Source: JBOHER01 sp050701115 (GTDB lineage: Bacteria; Actinomycetota; Actinomycetes; Mycobacteriales; Pseudonocardiaceae). From it: DNA of 14,220 bases. The translations under genes were made by a program, and so were the position numbers. The notes beneath the pieces are model-generated. The model did no database searches. It was not told where the DNA came from and was given only the letters and a program-made list of their open reading frames with translations. Location of the stretch: NCBI GenBank assembly GCA_050701115.1, contig JBOHER010000091.1:1-14220 (forward strand), read 5' to 3'. Shown piece by piece: positions 6,622 through 13,536 of this stretch. The first letter of the stretch is position 1. The number at the start of each line of letters is the position of its first letter.

Positions 6622-8199
6622 ATGGGCCTCGGCGAACACGGTAGTGCCAATCTGGCCGGCTACTTCGTCGATCGCAACGTCGACGCGGGCCGGGGTGAGC
6701 GCACCGCGCTGATCCATGGTGCGGAGAACACCACCTACCGCGAGCTGGCGTCCCTGGTCAATCGGGTCGGCAACGTCCTCGCCGGGCTCGGGTTGGGTCG
6801 CGGCGACCGGATCCTGCTGGCGCTCCGCGACGGCGTCGAGTTCGTCGCGAGCTGGTACGCGGCGCAGAAGCTGGCGGCAGTCACCGCCGAGGTGTACACA
6901 TTCCTCCCGGCCAAGGACTACGCCTATTTTCTCGGTTACACCGCGGCCGACGTGGTGGTTGTCGACGCGGTAACCCTCGAGGTGATGCGCGAGGCGGCCG
7001 CCCTCGGCCGGGCACCCGCCCACGTGCTGGTGGTGGGCGTCGACGAGTCGGAGTTACGCGACAACGAGCGCTCCTTCTGGTCCGAGGTGGCCTCGGCTTC
7101 CGCCGACCTGACGGCGGTGCCGGTCACCCCCGATGACATCGCCCTGTGGAAGTTCACCACCGGCAGCACCGGTGCACCCAAGGCGTGTGTGCACCCGGCC
7201 CGGTCGTCCCTGGCCAGCTTCCAATCGTATGCCGAGGGTGTGCTCGACATCAGCGGCGAGGACCGGGTGCTCGCCGTACCGAAGCTGTTCTTCGGCTACG
7301 CCAGGGATCTGGTCGCGATGTTCCCGTTCGGCGTCGGGGGCACGGGGATCGTGTTCCCCGAACGCAGCACCCCCGAGCTGATCTTCGAGCTGATCGAACG
7401 GCACCGGCCCACGATCCTGGTGAATGTGCCGACCATGATGAGCGCGATGGCCGCTCATCCGCGGGCGAGCAGGGCCGATATCAGTTCGCTGCGGCTGTGC
7501 ACGTCGGCGGGTGAAGCGTTACCCGCCGAGCTGCATCGCAAGTGGGACAACGCTTTCGGCGTGGACGTCGTGGACGGCATCGGCTCATCGGAGGCCTACC
7601 ACATTTACATCTCCAACCGGCCCGGCCGGACGCACCATGGCAGTGTGGGCTCGCTGGTGCCGGGCTACCGGGCTGCCATCGTGAACGACACGGGGTCCCC
7701 GGTCGCACCGGGCGAGGTCGGCGTACTCGAGATCACCGGACCCACCGTCGCCATGGAGTACTTCGGTGACCAGGACAAGACCGCGAGCACCTTCCGGGAC
7801 ACCGAAACAGCAGGAGAGCGCGTCGTGCGCACCGGCGACCTGTTCAGACGTGATGCCGCCGGGAACTTTTACCATCATGGGCGTACCGACGATCTGCTCA
7901 AAGTCAGCGGAATCTGGGTGGCGCCCGCCGAGATCGAGCACTGCCTGATCGGCCATCCCGACATACTCGAATGCGGCGTTATCGGTTACACCGAAGCAGG
8001 CTTGGTGCTGCCGAGGGCCTACGTGGTGCTCCGAGCCGACGCCCCGGTCACACCCGATGAGATCGTCGCGTACGCACGGGAACGGCTGTCCGGGCACAAG
8101 TGTCCGAGGGACGTGCGGATCGTCGCCGCGCTGCCGAGGACCAGCAATGGAAAGCTCGACCGGCGTGCGCTGCGAGCGTTGAGTGAGGACAGCGCATGA
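6622..8199 (+). CDS. 2-aminobenzoate/benzoate-type aryl-CoA ligase
   Basis: 525-aa ANL superfamily adenylate-forming enzyme that should activate anthranilate with ATP and CoA to anthraniloyl-CoA in the cytosol. Motifs in order: A3 P-loop FTTGSTGAPK at 178-187, the benzoate-CoA-ligase-like block VPKLFFGYARDL and MFPFGVGG, A5 GIGSSEAYHIY, A7 RTGDLF with Asp406, A8 GRTDDLLKVSGIWVAPAEIE, and the A10 lysine K511 in SNGKLDRR. Length and motif spelling fit the benzoate-CoA ligase/2-aminobenzoate-CoA ligase group better than acetyl- or fatty acyl-CoA synthetases. Substrate choice (anthranilate rather than benzoate) comes from the context: kynA/kynU supply anthranilate and the monooxygenase upstream consumes its CoA ester. 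Start fixed by the SD at 6609-6615; the stop overlaps the SDR start as ATGA (8196-8199). Confidence 0.87.
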   Translation: MGLGEHGSANLAGYFVDRNVDAGRGERTALIHGAENTTYRELASLVNRVGNVLAGLGLGRGDRILLALRDGVEFVASWYAAQKLAAVTAEVYTFLPAKDYAYFLGYTAADVVVVDAVTLEVMREAAALGRAPAHVLVVGVDESELRDNERSFWSEVASASADLTAVPVTPDDIALWKFTTGSTGAPKACVHPARSSLASFQSYAEGVLDISGEDRVLAVPKLFFGYARDLVAMFPFGVGGTGIVFPERSTPELIFELIERHRPTILVNVPTMMSAMAAHPRASRADISSLRLCTSAGEALPAELHRKWDNAFGVDVVDGIGSSEAYHIYISNRPGRTHHGSVGSLVPGYRAAIVNDTGSPVAPGEVGVLEITGPTVAMEYFGDQDKTASTFRDTETAGERVVRTGDLFRRDAAGNFYHHGRTDDLLKVSGIWVAPAEIEHCLIGHPDILECGVIGYTEAGLVLPRAYVVLRADAPVTPDEIVAYARERLSGHKCPRDVRIVAALPRTSNGKLDRRALRALSEDSA

Positions 8200-8891
8200 G
8201 TGGGCGCGTCGTGGTCGTGACCGGTGGCGGGAAAGGGATCGGCGCGGCCATCGCGGAACGCTTGGCCGCAGCGGGCGATCACGTGATCGCGGCGAGCCAC
8301 CACGACTGCGATGTGACCGATGAGCAGGCCGTCGCGGCGTTCTTCGCGCGGACCGGACCCGTCGACGTGTTGGTCAACAATGCCGGGATCTCGGCCAGCG
8401 CTCCGCTGGAACGCACCACAGTGGGTGATTGGCAGGCCCAGCTCGACACCAACGCGACCGGGGCGTTCCTGTGCACCCGGGCGGTGCTACCCGGCATGCG
8501 TGCCCGCGACTCCGGCCGGATCGTCTTCGTCGCGTCCACAGCAGGGCTCACCGGCTACCGCTACACCGCCGGATACACCGCGTCCAAACATGCCGTGGTC
8601 GGCCTGATGCGCGCCGTCGCCGCCGAAGTAGCCGGAACCGGGATCACCGCCAACGCGGTCTGCCCGACCTTCGTCCGCACCGACATGACCCGACGCTCGG
8701 TGCAGCGCATCACCTCCGCCACCGGGAAGCCGCCCACCGAGGCGGAAGCCGCCCTTGTCTCGGGATCCTCGCTCGGACGACTGCTCGATCCGGATGAGGT
8801 CGCGTACGCGGTCCAGTTCCTCGCCGCCGACGAGGCGCGCGCGATCAATGGTCACACACTCGTACTCGATGGAGGGGACGGTCAGCGATGA
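8196..8891 (+). CDS. Short-chain dehydrogenase/reductase (3-oxoacyl/3-hydroxyacyl type)
   Basis: 231-aa classical SDR, NAD(P)-dependent and soluble. Cofactor motif TGGGKGIG at 9-16, NNAG at 61-64, Asn86 in DTNATG, catalytic Ser114 (VASTAG), Tyr127 and Lys131 in YTASK, and the C-terminal NGHTLVLDGG strand. The stretch after the first beta-alpha-beta unit is short (HHDCDVTDEQ directly), giving a compact protein near the low end of the family range. In this operon it most likely oxidises or reduces a hydroxyl/keto group on an alicyclic or ring-opened CoA intermediate, the job of a 3-hydroxyacyl-CoA dehydrogenase in beta-oxidation; no separate HADH-type gene is present. ATGA overlaps at both ends show tight coupling with the ligase and the crotonase. 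Exact substrate cannot be read from sequence. Confidence 0.88.
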   Translation: MSGRVVVVTGGGKGIGAAIAERLAAAGDHVIAASHHDCDVTDEQAVAAFFARTGPVDVLVNNAGISASAPLERTTVGDWQAQLDTNATGAFLCTRAVLPGMRARDSGRIVFVASTAGLTGYRYTAGYTASKHAVVGLMRAVAAEVAGTGITANAVCPTFVRTDMTRRSVQRITSATGKPPTEAEAALVSGSSLGRLLDPDEVAYAVQFLAADEARAINGHTLVLDGGDGQR

Positions 8892-9715
8892 GCCCGTTTC
8901 GCGCGTCAGCAGGTTTCACGCCGCGGTGGGAACACTTCGATTTCGCCGTCGCCAAGGGTGTCGCGACCGTGACCTTGAACCGGCCGGAGAAACTCAACGC
9001 GCTGACCTTCGACGTCTACGCCGACCTGCGTGACCTGCTCGCCGAGTTACCGCACCGGGACGACGTGCGGGTGCTGGTGATCGCCGGTTCCGGCAAGGGA
9101 TTCTGCTCCGGCGGAGACGTGCAGGAGATCATCGGCGAACTGCAGCGGATGGAGTCAAGGGAATTACTCGACTTCACCCGTATGACCGGGGCGGTGGTCA
9201 AGGCGTTGCGGGAATGCCCACTGCCGGTCATCGCCTCGGTCAACGGCGTCGCCGCGGGCGCGGGATCGGTGATCGCACTGGCCAGCGACTTCCGGCTGCT
9301 GGCTCGCTCGGCACGGTTCGCGTTCCTGTTCACCAAGGTCGGCCTCGCCGGAGCTGATATGGGCTCGGCGTATCTGCTCCCCCGCATCGTCGGGCTCGGC
9401 AGGGCGACCGAGTTGCTCATACTGGGCGACTCCGTCAGCGCGGAGAACGCCGAAAGGATCGGTCTGGCCACCACGGTGGTCGACGACGCGGAGTTGGCCG
9501 GCACGACGGCGGCGCTGGCCCAGCGGTTGTCCGAGGGACCCGCTCTGGCCTACTCCACGACGAAAGTACTGCTGCAAAAGGAACTCGACATGGATCTAGG
9601 CGGCTCCATCGAACTGGAAGCCATGACCCAGGCGCTGCTCATGACGAGCGAGGACCATCGGGAGTTCTATCGGGCATGGTCGGAAGGACGGAGTCCACAA
9701 TGGATGGGCCGATGA
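8888..9715 (+). CDS. Enoyl-CoA hydratase/isomerase (crotonase) family protein lacking both hydratase glutamates
   Basis: 275 aa with a crotonase core: TLNRPEKLNAL at 29-39, oxyanion-hole segments GFCSGGD (71-77) and NGVAAGAG (119-126), and LLPRIVGLGRA. By my alignment from memory, the positions of rat hydratase Glu144 and Glu164 are Val128 (GAGSV) and Lys150 (FLFTK), so classical hydration chemistry is doubtful. Asp157 in GLAGADMGSAYLLPR lines up with the Asp of PaaG-type isomerases (GLIPDCGGTWLLPR). The N-terminal 20 residues (ASAGFTPRWEHFDF) precede the usual first strand and are a short extension. In pathway terms it may isomerise a double bond or act as a ring-opening hydrolase like BadI, which is a crotonase-family enzyme acting on 2-ketocyclohexanecarboxyl-CoA. 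ATGA overlaps on both sides (8888-8891, 9712-9715). Confidence 0.87.
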   Translation: MSPFRASAGFTPRWEHFDFAVAKGVATVTLNRPEKLNALTFDVYADLRDLLAELPHRDDVRVLVIAGSGKGFCSGGDVQEIIGELQRMESRELLDFTRMTGAVVKALRECPLPVIASVNGVAAGAGSVIALASDFRLLARSARFAFLFTKVGLAGADMGSAYLLPRIVGLGRATELLILGDSVSAENAERIGLATTVVDDAELAGTTAALAQRLSEGPALAYSTTKVLLQKELDMDLGGSIELEAMTQALLMTSEDHREFYRAWSEGRSPQWMGR

Positions 9716-10125
9716 GCGGGACGCATCGGGTGATCACCGCTCCCGCGCTGGCACCGCCGACCGGCTTCGCGCACGCTGTCGTCGCGGCCAAGGGCACCAC
9801 CGTCTATCTGGGTGGGCAGACGGCACAGGGACCGCACGGGCGGATCCTCGGCGAAAGCATGGTCGAGCAATTCGATGTGGCAGCGGGAAACGTGCTGATC
9901 GCGCTGACCGCATCCGGCGGCCGCGCGGAACACCTGGTGTCGCTGCTCATCTTTGTCACCGATGTCGGGGAGTACCGCAGATCGCTCGGCGAACTCGCTC
10001 CGGTGTACCGCAAGCATTTCGGCCGGCATTACCCCGCGATCGCCCTGCTCGGAGTGTCCGAACTCTTCGACGAGGCCGCGAGGATCGAGTTGGTCGCGAC
10101 CGCGGTCATCCCGCAAGCGACGTGA
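9712..10125 (+). CDS. Rid (YjgF/YER057c/UK114) family protein without the canonical arginine
   Basis: 137 aa. Fold markers are VYLGGQTAQGPHG, QFDVAAGNVLIALTASGG, FVTDVGEYR and the C-terminal ARIELVATAV strand. RidA enzymes hydrolyse enamines/imines using an Arg that binds the substrate carboxylate, in the motif PAR; here the position is PAI (Ile110), while the Glu of the final strand (Glu126) is kept. That puts it outside the classical RidA subgroup. A CoA-thioester enamine such as a 2-aminocyclohexenecarboxyl-CoA has no free carboxylate at that place, so loss of the Arg is compatible with an enamine deaminase for this pathway (inference). Start chosen at 9712 for its ATGA overlap with the crotonase stop; in-frame ATGs at 9676 and 9700 would give 12 or 4 additional residues. 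Followed 4 bases later by the acyl-CoA dehydrogenase. Confidence 0.85.
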   Translation: MSGTHRVITAPALAPPTGFAHAVVAAKGTTVYLGGQTAQGPHGRILGESMVEQFDVAAGNVLIALTASGGRAEHLVSLLIFVTDVGEYRRSLGELAPVYRKHFGRHYPAIALLGVSELFDEAARIELVATAVIPQAT

Positions 10126-10129
10126 CGCC

Positions 10130-11260
10130 ATGACCTTGTCGGCCGCGCAGCGGGAGCTACTCGCCTCCACCGAAACCATCGTGACGCACCAACTCACGCC
10201 GCTGGCCGGAACGGTGGACGGATCGATCAACCGGCCGCTACTGGCCGCACTGGCCGCACATGGACTGCTCGGCAGACTCTTCCGGCGTGCGCCCGCCGCA
10301 GGCGGGTACGAGCCAGTCTCGGCGATGGATCTCTGTCTGCTGCGGGAAGGGCTCGCCCGCCACTGCACAGAGGCGGAGACCGCCCTCGCCCTGCAGGGAC
10401 TCGGCGCCTACCCGATCCTCACTTTCGGCAGGGCGGAGGTCGTCGAGCGGTGGATCCCACCCGTCGCGGCCGGTTCTGTCGCGGCAGGTTTCGCCTTGAC
10501 CGAGCCCGAAGCGGGATCCGATGTCGCGTCGCTCGCGCTGTCCGCGGATCGGGACGGCGACGGGTTTCGGCTCAATGGCGAGAAGGTCTACATCTCCAAC
10601 GCTCCCGATGCGGGCGTGTACTCGGTGTTCGCCCGGACGGGCCCCGCTGCGGGCGCGCGCGGTATCACCGCATTCGCGGTGCCGGGCGATGCGGAGGGAC
10701 TGAGCGGGGAACGGCTGGACATGCTGGCACCGCACCCGATCGGCAGGCTCCGCTTCACCGATGTGTTCGTGCCCGCTGAGTGCGTGCTGGGCGAAACCGG
10801 CGGCGGGATGCGGGTGGCGATGTCCACGCTGAACCTGTTCCGGCCCAGCGTCGGCGCGTTCGCCGTCGGCATGGCACAGGCCGCACTGGACGCCGCGATC
10901 GACTACGCCGCGCAGCGCACGGCGTTCGGCAGGACATTGCGCGAGTTTCAAGCGGTCGCCCATCAGCTCGCCGACGTGGCGACCCAACTCGAGGCCGCGC
11001 GGCTACTGGTCTACCGCGCGGCGGACGGCTACGACTCGGGTGCCGCCGATGTGGTCAAAGCCTCGGCGATGGCGAAGCTGTTCGCCACTGAGACGGCGCA
11101 CCGGGCCGTCGACGTCGCCGTGCAGGTACACGGGGCGCGGGCCCTTGAACGCGGACACCTCCTCGAACACCTCTACCGCGAGGTCCGCGCACCGCGGATA
11201 TACGAGGGCACCTCCGAGATCCAGCGCGAGATCATCGCCAGGGCACTGTTCCGGCGGTAG
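10130..11260 (+). CDS. Acyl-CoA dehydrogenase
   Basis: 376-aa FAD-dependent acyl-CoA dehydrogenase introducing an alpha,beta double bond in a CoA thioester. Order: alpha-helical N-terminal domain to about residue 115, beta domain with the FAD/substrate signature FALTEPEAGSD at 121-131 and GEKVYISNA, then the C-terminal helical domain with QRTAFGRTLREFQAV and the signature IYEGTSEIQREIIAR. The catalytic base is at the usual place, Glu359 in YEGTSE. Length is typical. Last gene of the rightward operon; it begins 4 bases after the Rid stop with no clear SD of its own, so it probably depends on coupling. It may act on a cyclohexane- or ring-opened dicarboxyl-CoA intermediate of anthraniloyl-CoA breakdown; electron transfer partners (ETF) are not in the window. 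Confidence 0.93.
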   Translation: MTLSAAQRELLASTETIVTHQLTPLAGTVDGSINRPLLAALAAHGLLGRLFRRAPAAGGYEPVSAMDLCLLREGLARHCTEAETALALQGLGAYPILTFGRAEVVERWIPPVAAGSVAAGFALTEPEAGSDVASLALSADRDGDGFRLNGEKVYISNAPDAGVYSVFARTGPAAGARGITAFAVPGDAEGLSGERLDMLAPHPIGRLRFTDVFVPAECVLGETGGGMRVAMSTLNLFRPSVGAFAVGMAQAALDAAIDYAAQRTAFGRTLREFQAVAHQLADVATQLEAARLLVYRAADGYDSGAADVVKASAMAKLFATETAHRAVDVAVQVHGARALERGHLLEHLYREVRAPRIYEGTSEIQREIIARALFRR

Positions 11261-11281
11261 TCACGCCCCACCGTGCCCGCG

Positions 11282-12646
11282 CTAACCCGCACCCGTCGGC
11301 AGTCCGGCAAGTGACTCCTGCAGCACCGACTCGGCGAGCTCGTTGTCCACCATGTCACCGGACAGGTACGCGGCATAGGCGGGCAGATCGAGGTGCGCAT
11401 GCCCGCACAGGGCGGTCAGGATCACCTTCTCCTCGCCGGTTTCCTTACAGCGCAACGCTTCCTCCACGCACGCCGCGAGCGCGTGGGTGGGTTCCGGTGC
11501 GGGAATGATGCCCTCCGCCCTGGCGAACCGCACCCCGGCCGCGAAGCACTCCTGCTGAGATACCGCGATCGCCTCGATCAGTCCCAGCTGGTGGATGTGC
11601 GACAACAGCGGCGACATGCCGTGGTAGCGCAGACCGCCCGCATGAATCGGGTCCGGGATGAAATCGTGACCGAGAGTGTGCATCTTGAGCAGCGGGGTGA
11701 GCCCGGCGGTGTCGCCGAAGTCGTAGGCGTAGCGCCCCCTGGTCAGTGACGGACATGCCGCGGGCTCCACCGCGCGGATCACCGGAGCCATCCGGCCCGC
11801 CAGCGTCTCGCGCAGGAACGGGAACGCCAGCCCACCGAAGTTCGAACCGCCACCGGTGCAGCCGACCAGCAGGTCCGGGGTGTCACCGGCCAGTTCGAAC
11901 TGCTTGAGGGCCTCCTCACCGATGATCGTCTGGTGCATCAGGACGTGGTTGAGCACGCTACCAAGGGCGTATCGGGCATTGGGGTCCGATGCCGCCACTT
12001 CGACCGCTTCACTGATCGCGATGCCAAGGCTGCCGGGGGAATCCGGGTGCGCGGACAACACCGCCCGGCCGGACGCGGTGAGCTCGGAAGGACTGGGATG
12101 CACCGTCGCGCCGAACGTCTCCATCATGATCTTGCGGTACGGCTTCTGGTCGAACGAGGCCCGCACCTGCCACACCTCACACTCGAGGCCGAAGGTGGCG
12201 CAGGCGAACGCCAGGGCGCTCCCCCACTGGCCGGCACCGGTCTCCGTGGTGAGCTTGGTGATGCCCTCGGCCGCGTTGTAGTAGGCCTGCGGGACCGCGG
12301 TGTTCGGCTTGTGCGAGCCAACCGGGCTGAGCCCTTCGTACTTGTAATAGATCCGCGCCGGAGTACCCAGGGCACGCTCCAGCCTGCGCGCGCGATACAG
12401 CGGCGAGGGGCGCCACAACCGGTACACGTCTTGCACATCTTCGGGGATGTCCACGTAACGCTCGGTGGTGACCTCCTGGCCGATCAGAGCCTGCGGGAAC
12501 AATGGCGCGAGATCGTCGGGGCCGACCGGCTGACCGGTTGCCGGGTGCAGCGGCGGCGGAGGGGGTTCTGGCAGATCCGCGATGACGTTGTACCACCGCG
12601 TCGGCATCTCGGACTCGTCGAGAACATACTTGGTGCGCTCAGACAT
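11282..12646 (-). CDS. trpB: Tryptophan synthase beta chain, TrpB2-type
   Basis: 454-aa PLP enzyme making tryptophan from indole and serine (or a related beta-substitution). It is longer than standard TrpB and has TrpB2 features: the N-terminal WYNVIADLPEPPPPPLHP region, RPSPLYRARRLER, YYKYEGLSPVGSHKPNTA with PLP Lys113, and TTETGAGQWGSA with catalytic Glu135. The phosphate loop TGGGSN lies at 264-269. TrpB2 proteins normally occur without an adjacent trpA, as here, and are thought to salvage free indole. Start ATG 12646 has AGGAGAG (12653-12659) six bases upstream, preferred over an in-frame ATG at 12685. It faces the catabolic operon tail-to-tail, with 21 bp between stops and no good terminator, so transcripts could overlap. 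Its presence beside a tryptophan-degrading operon is notable but not explained by sequence. Confidence 0.94.
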   Translation of the reverse strand: MSERTKYVLDESEMPTRWYNVIADLPEPPPPPLHPATGQPVGPDDLAPLFPQALIGQEVTTERYVDIPEDVQDVYRLWRPSPLYRARRLERALGTPARIYYKYEGLSPVGSHKPNTAVPQAYYNAAEGITKLTTETGAGQWGSALAFACATFGLECEVWQVRASFDQKPYRKIMMETFGATVHPSPSELTASGRAVLSAHPDSPGSLGIAISEAVEVAASDPNARYALGSVLNHVLMHQTIIGEEALKQFELAGDTPDLLVGCTGGGSNFGGLAFPFLRETLAGRMAPVIRAVEPAACPSLTRGRYAYDFGDTAGLTPLLKMHTLGHDFIPDPIHAGGLRYHGMSPLLSHIHQLGLIEAIAVSQQECFAAGVRFARAEGIIPAPEPTHALAACVEEALRCKETGEEKVILTALCGHAHLDLPAYAAYLSGDMVDNELAESVLQESLAGLPTGAG

Positions 12647-12734
12647 GACCCACTCTCCTGTGCTCGGCAAAGCGGCTGATCCCACGCTAAGGGCGCGCGC
12701 CGTGTCACGCCAGGTACCGATCGGGACGAGCGAG

Positions 12735-12750
12735 GGCTGACGGCTCAGCC
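12735..12750 (-). terminator. Short hairpin at the end of the DUF2505 gene
   Basis: GGCTGA and TCAGCC form a perfect 6-bp stem with a 4-base loop, overlapping the TGA stop of the DUF2505 gene (12745-12747). There is no T-run after it on the minus strand, so it is at best a weak or actinobacterial-type terminator, or an mRNA processing/stability structure between this gene and trpB, which starts 98 bp further on. Confidence 0.3.
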
Positions 12751-13239
12751 GAGGTCGGCGATGTGTTCGCGGGTGTAGGCGTCACGTCGCCGGATCTCGT
12801 CCTCCATCCGTTCGACCGCAAGGCCTTCGAGCCTTCCGCCGAGCAGCGGGACATTCACCCGCACCTCGCCGATGAAGGTGTACCGGCAGCCTGCGCCTTC
12901 CGGGGCGATCGCCATCGCGCCTGACGAGACGGCAGGCGCACCCGAGATGTCCGCTTGCCAGTCGCATCGGAAGCCGTCACCGTCCACGGTCCAGAGATCC
13001 GTCTGCGTGATGAGATTGGACGTCGGCACCATGGACTTCGCGATGCTCGGCACCTCGACCTCGGTCCGCTGTCGCCACACGATCCGCGCGCCGTCCTCGC
13101 TGACCGCACGTTCGAGCACCGCCACGTCGGTACCACCCGCTGCGGTCAGTTGCGCCACGATGAACCGCTCATCGGTGAAACATTGGTAGAGCTCCCCCGC
13201 GCCGAGCTCATAGTCGAAATCGAGCTGAGTGCTCTTCAC
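12745..13239 (-). CDS. DUF2505 family protein (SRPBCC-like, function unknown)
   Basis: 164 aa, actinobacterial family of unknown role. The sequence shows an SRPBCC/START-like pattern: MKSTQLDFDYELGAGELYQCFTDE at the start (helix that in this superfamily covers a hydrophobic cavity), alternating strands such as TDLWTVDGDGFRCDW and CRYTFIGEVRVNVPLLGG, and a C-terminal amphipathic helix LEGLAVERMEDEIRRRDAYTREH. No signal peptide or membrane segment is visible. Start is GTG 13237-13239 with AGGAGAG (13244-13250) four bases upstream, a good SD, and no nearby ATG competes. It is in the same direction as trpB, 98 bp upstream of it, and may share its transcript. A binding or lipid/ligand-carrier role is suggested only by the fold. 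Confidence 0.85.
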   Translation of the reverse strand: MKSTQLDFDYELGAGELYQCFTDERFIVAQLTAAGGTDVAVLERAVSEDGARIVWRQRTEVEVPSIAKSMVPTSNLITQTDLWTVDGDGFRCDWQADISGAPAVSSGAMAIAPEGAGCRYTFIGEVRVNVPLLGGRLEGLAVERMEDEIRRRDAYTREHIADLG

Positions 13240-13310
13240 CGGACTCTCCTAACCGAACTTCTGCATAAGACACTGCGCTCCAGGAATTGCGCGGGCATCT
13301 CGCGAGCGCC

Positions 13311-13319
13311 ATTCAGAAC
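13311..13319 (+). repeat. Left arm of a 9-bp inverted repeat (ATTCAGAAC)
   Basis: Exact reverse complement of GTTCTGAAT at 13420-13428, with 100 bp between the arms. The match does not extend beyond 9 bases on either side. It might be a pair of regulator half-sites, or chance. Confidence 0.35.
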
Positions 13320-13419
13320 CGACCCAGCGACGGTGTCCTCCAGAGCCCGCCGGGCCGGGGCGAGCGGTCGGTGCAGGTAGCACCACCATTCGCAACCACC
13401 CACCGCGTGAATAGCGCGA

Positions 13420-13428
13420 GTTCTGAAT
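13420..13428 (+). repeat. Right arm of the 9-bp inverted repeat (GTTCTGAAT)
   Basis: Partner of the arm at 13311-13319. It is followed two bases on by AGACACCGCG, which resembles AGACACTGCG at 13268-13277; so both arms lie near copies of the same short direct repeat. Confidence 0.35.
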
Positions 13429-13480
13429 GAGACACCGCGTATCCGAATGCCGTTCATGACCGTTGTGCACCATGAGATGC

Positions 13481-13504
13481 CATGTTAACCTAAACATGAA
13501 CATG
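13481..13504. promoter_or_regulatory. Dyad plus tandem repeat, candidate operator
   Basis: CATGTT (13481-13486) and AACATG (13493-13498) are an exact inverted repeat with a 6-base spacer, and AACATG is immediately repeated at 13499-13504. The block is AT-rich for this genome and lies 33 bases before the start of the Tat-protein remnant, a good place for a repressor site of that former operon. The minus strand reads TTAGGTTAACAT across it, similar to one half of an actinobacterial iron-regulator (IdeR/DmdR-type) box, but the second half does not fit. Binding protein unknown. Confidence 0.4.
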
Positions 13505-13536
13505 AGTCATCTTCATGCTGGACCAGAGGTCGATAT

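Larger units (their letters stand above)
13240..13536. other. Non-coding region with short repeats
   Basis: About 300 bases between the DUF2505 start and the Tat-protein remnant, visibly less GC-rich toward its right end. It holds the SD of DUF2505 at its left edge, a separated 9-bp inverted repeat (ATTCAGAAC/GTTCTGAAT), a degenerate direct repeat AGACAC-T/C-GCG at 13268 and 13430, and the dyad near 13481. Two overlapping minus-strand open frames (13236-13457 and 13249-13503) cross it, but neither has a recognisable SD or family resemblance. No clear RNA gene was identified. Confidence 0.6.

Noticed and set aside
29..8199. A secondary-metabolite cluster using kynurenine-derived anthranilate (as for some anthranilate-containing antibiotics)
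   Set aside because: No NRPS, PKS, carrier protein or tailoring genes are present; the CoA ligase, crotonase and acyl-CoA dehydrogenase fit degradation better. Genes outside the window could change this view.
13236..13457. Minus-strand 73-codon open frame whose TGA overlaps the DUF2505 GTG as GTGA
   Set aside because: The overlap copies the coupling style of this region, but there is no SD, the product is Arg-rich with no recognisable domain, and DUF2505 has its own good SD. Probably a chance frame in GC-rich DNA.
13249..13503. Minus-strand 84-codon open frame crossing the same non-coding region
   Set aside because: Overlaps the other chance frame, no SD, no family resemblance, and starts inside the dyad at 13481-13504.
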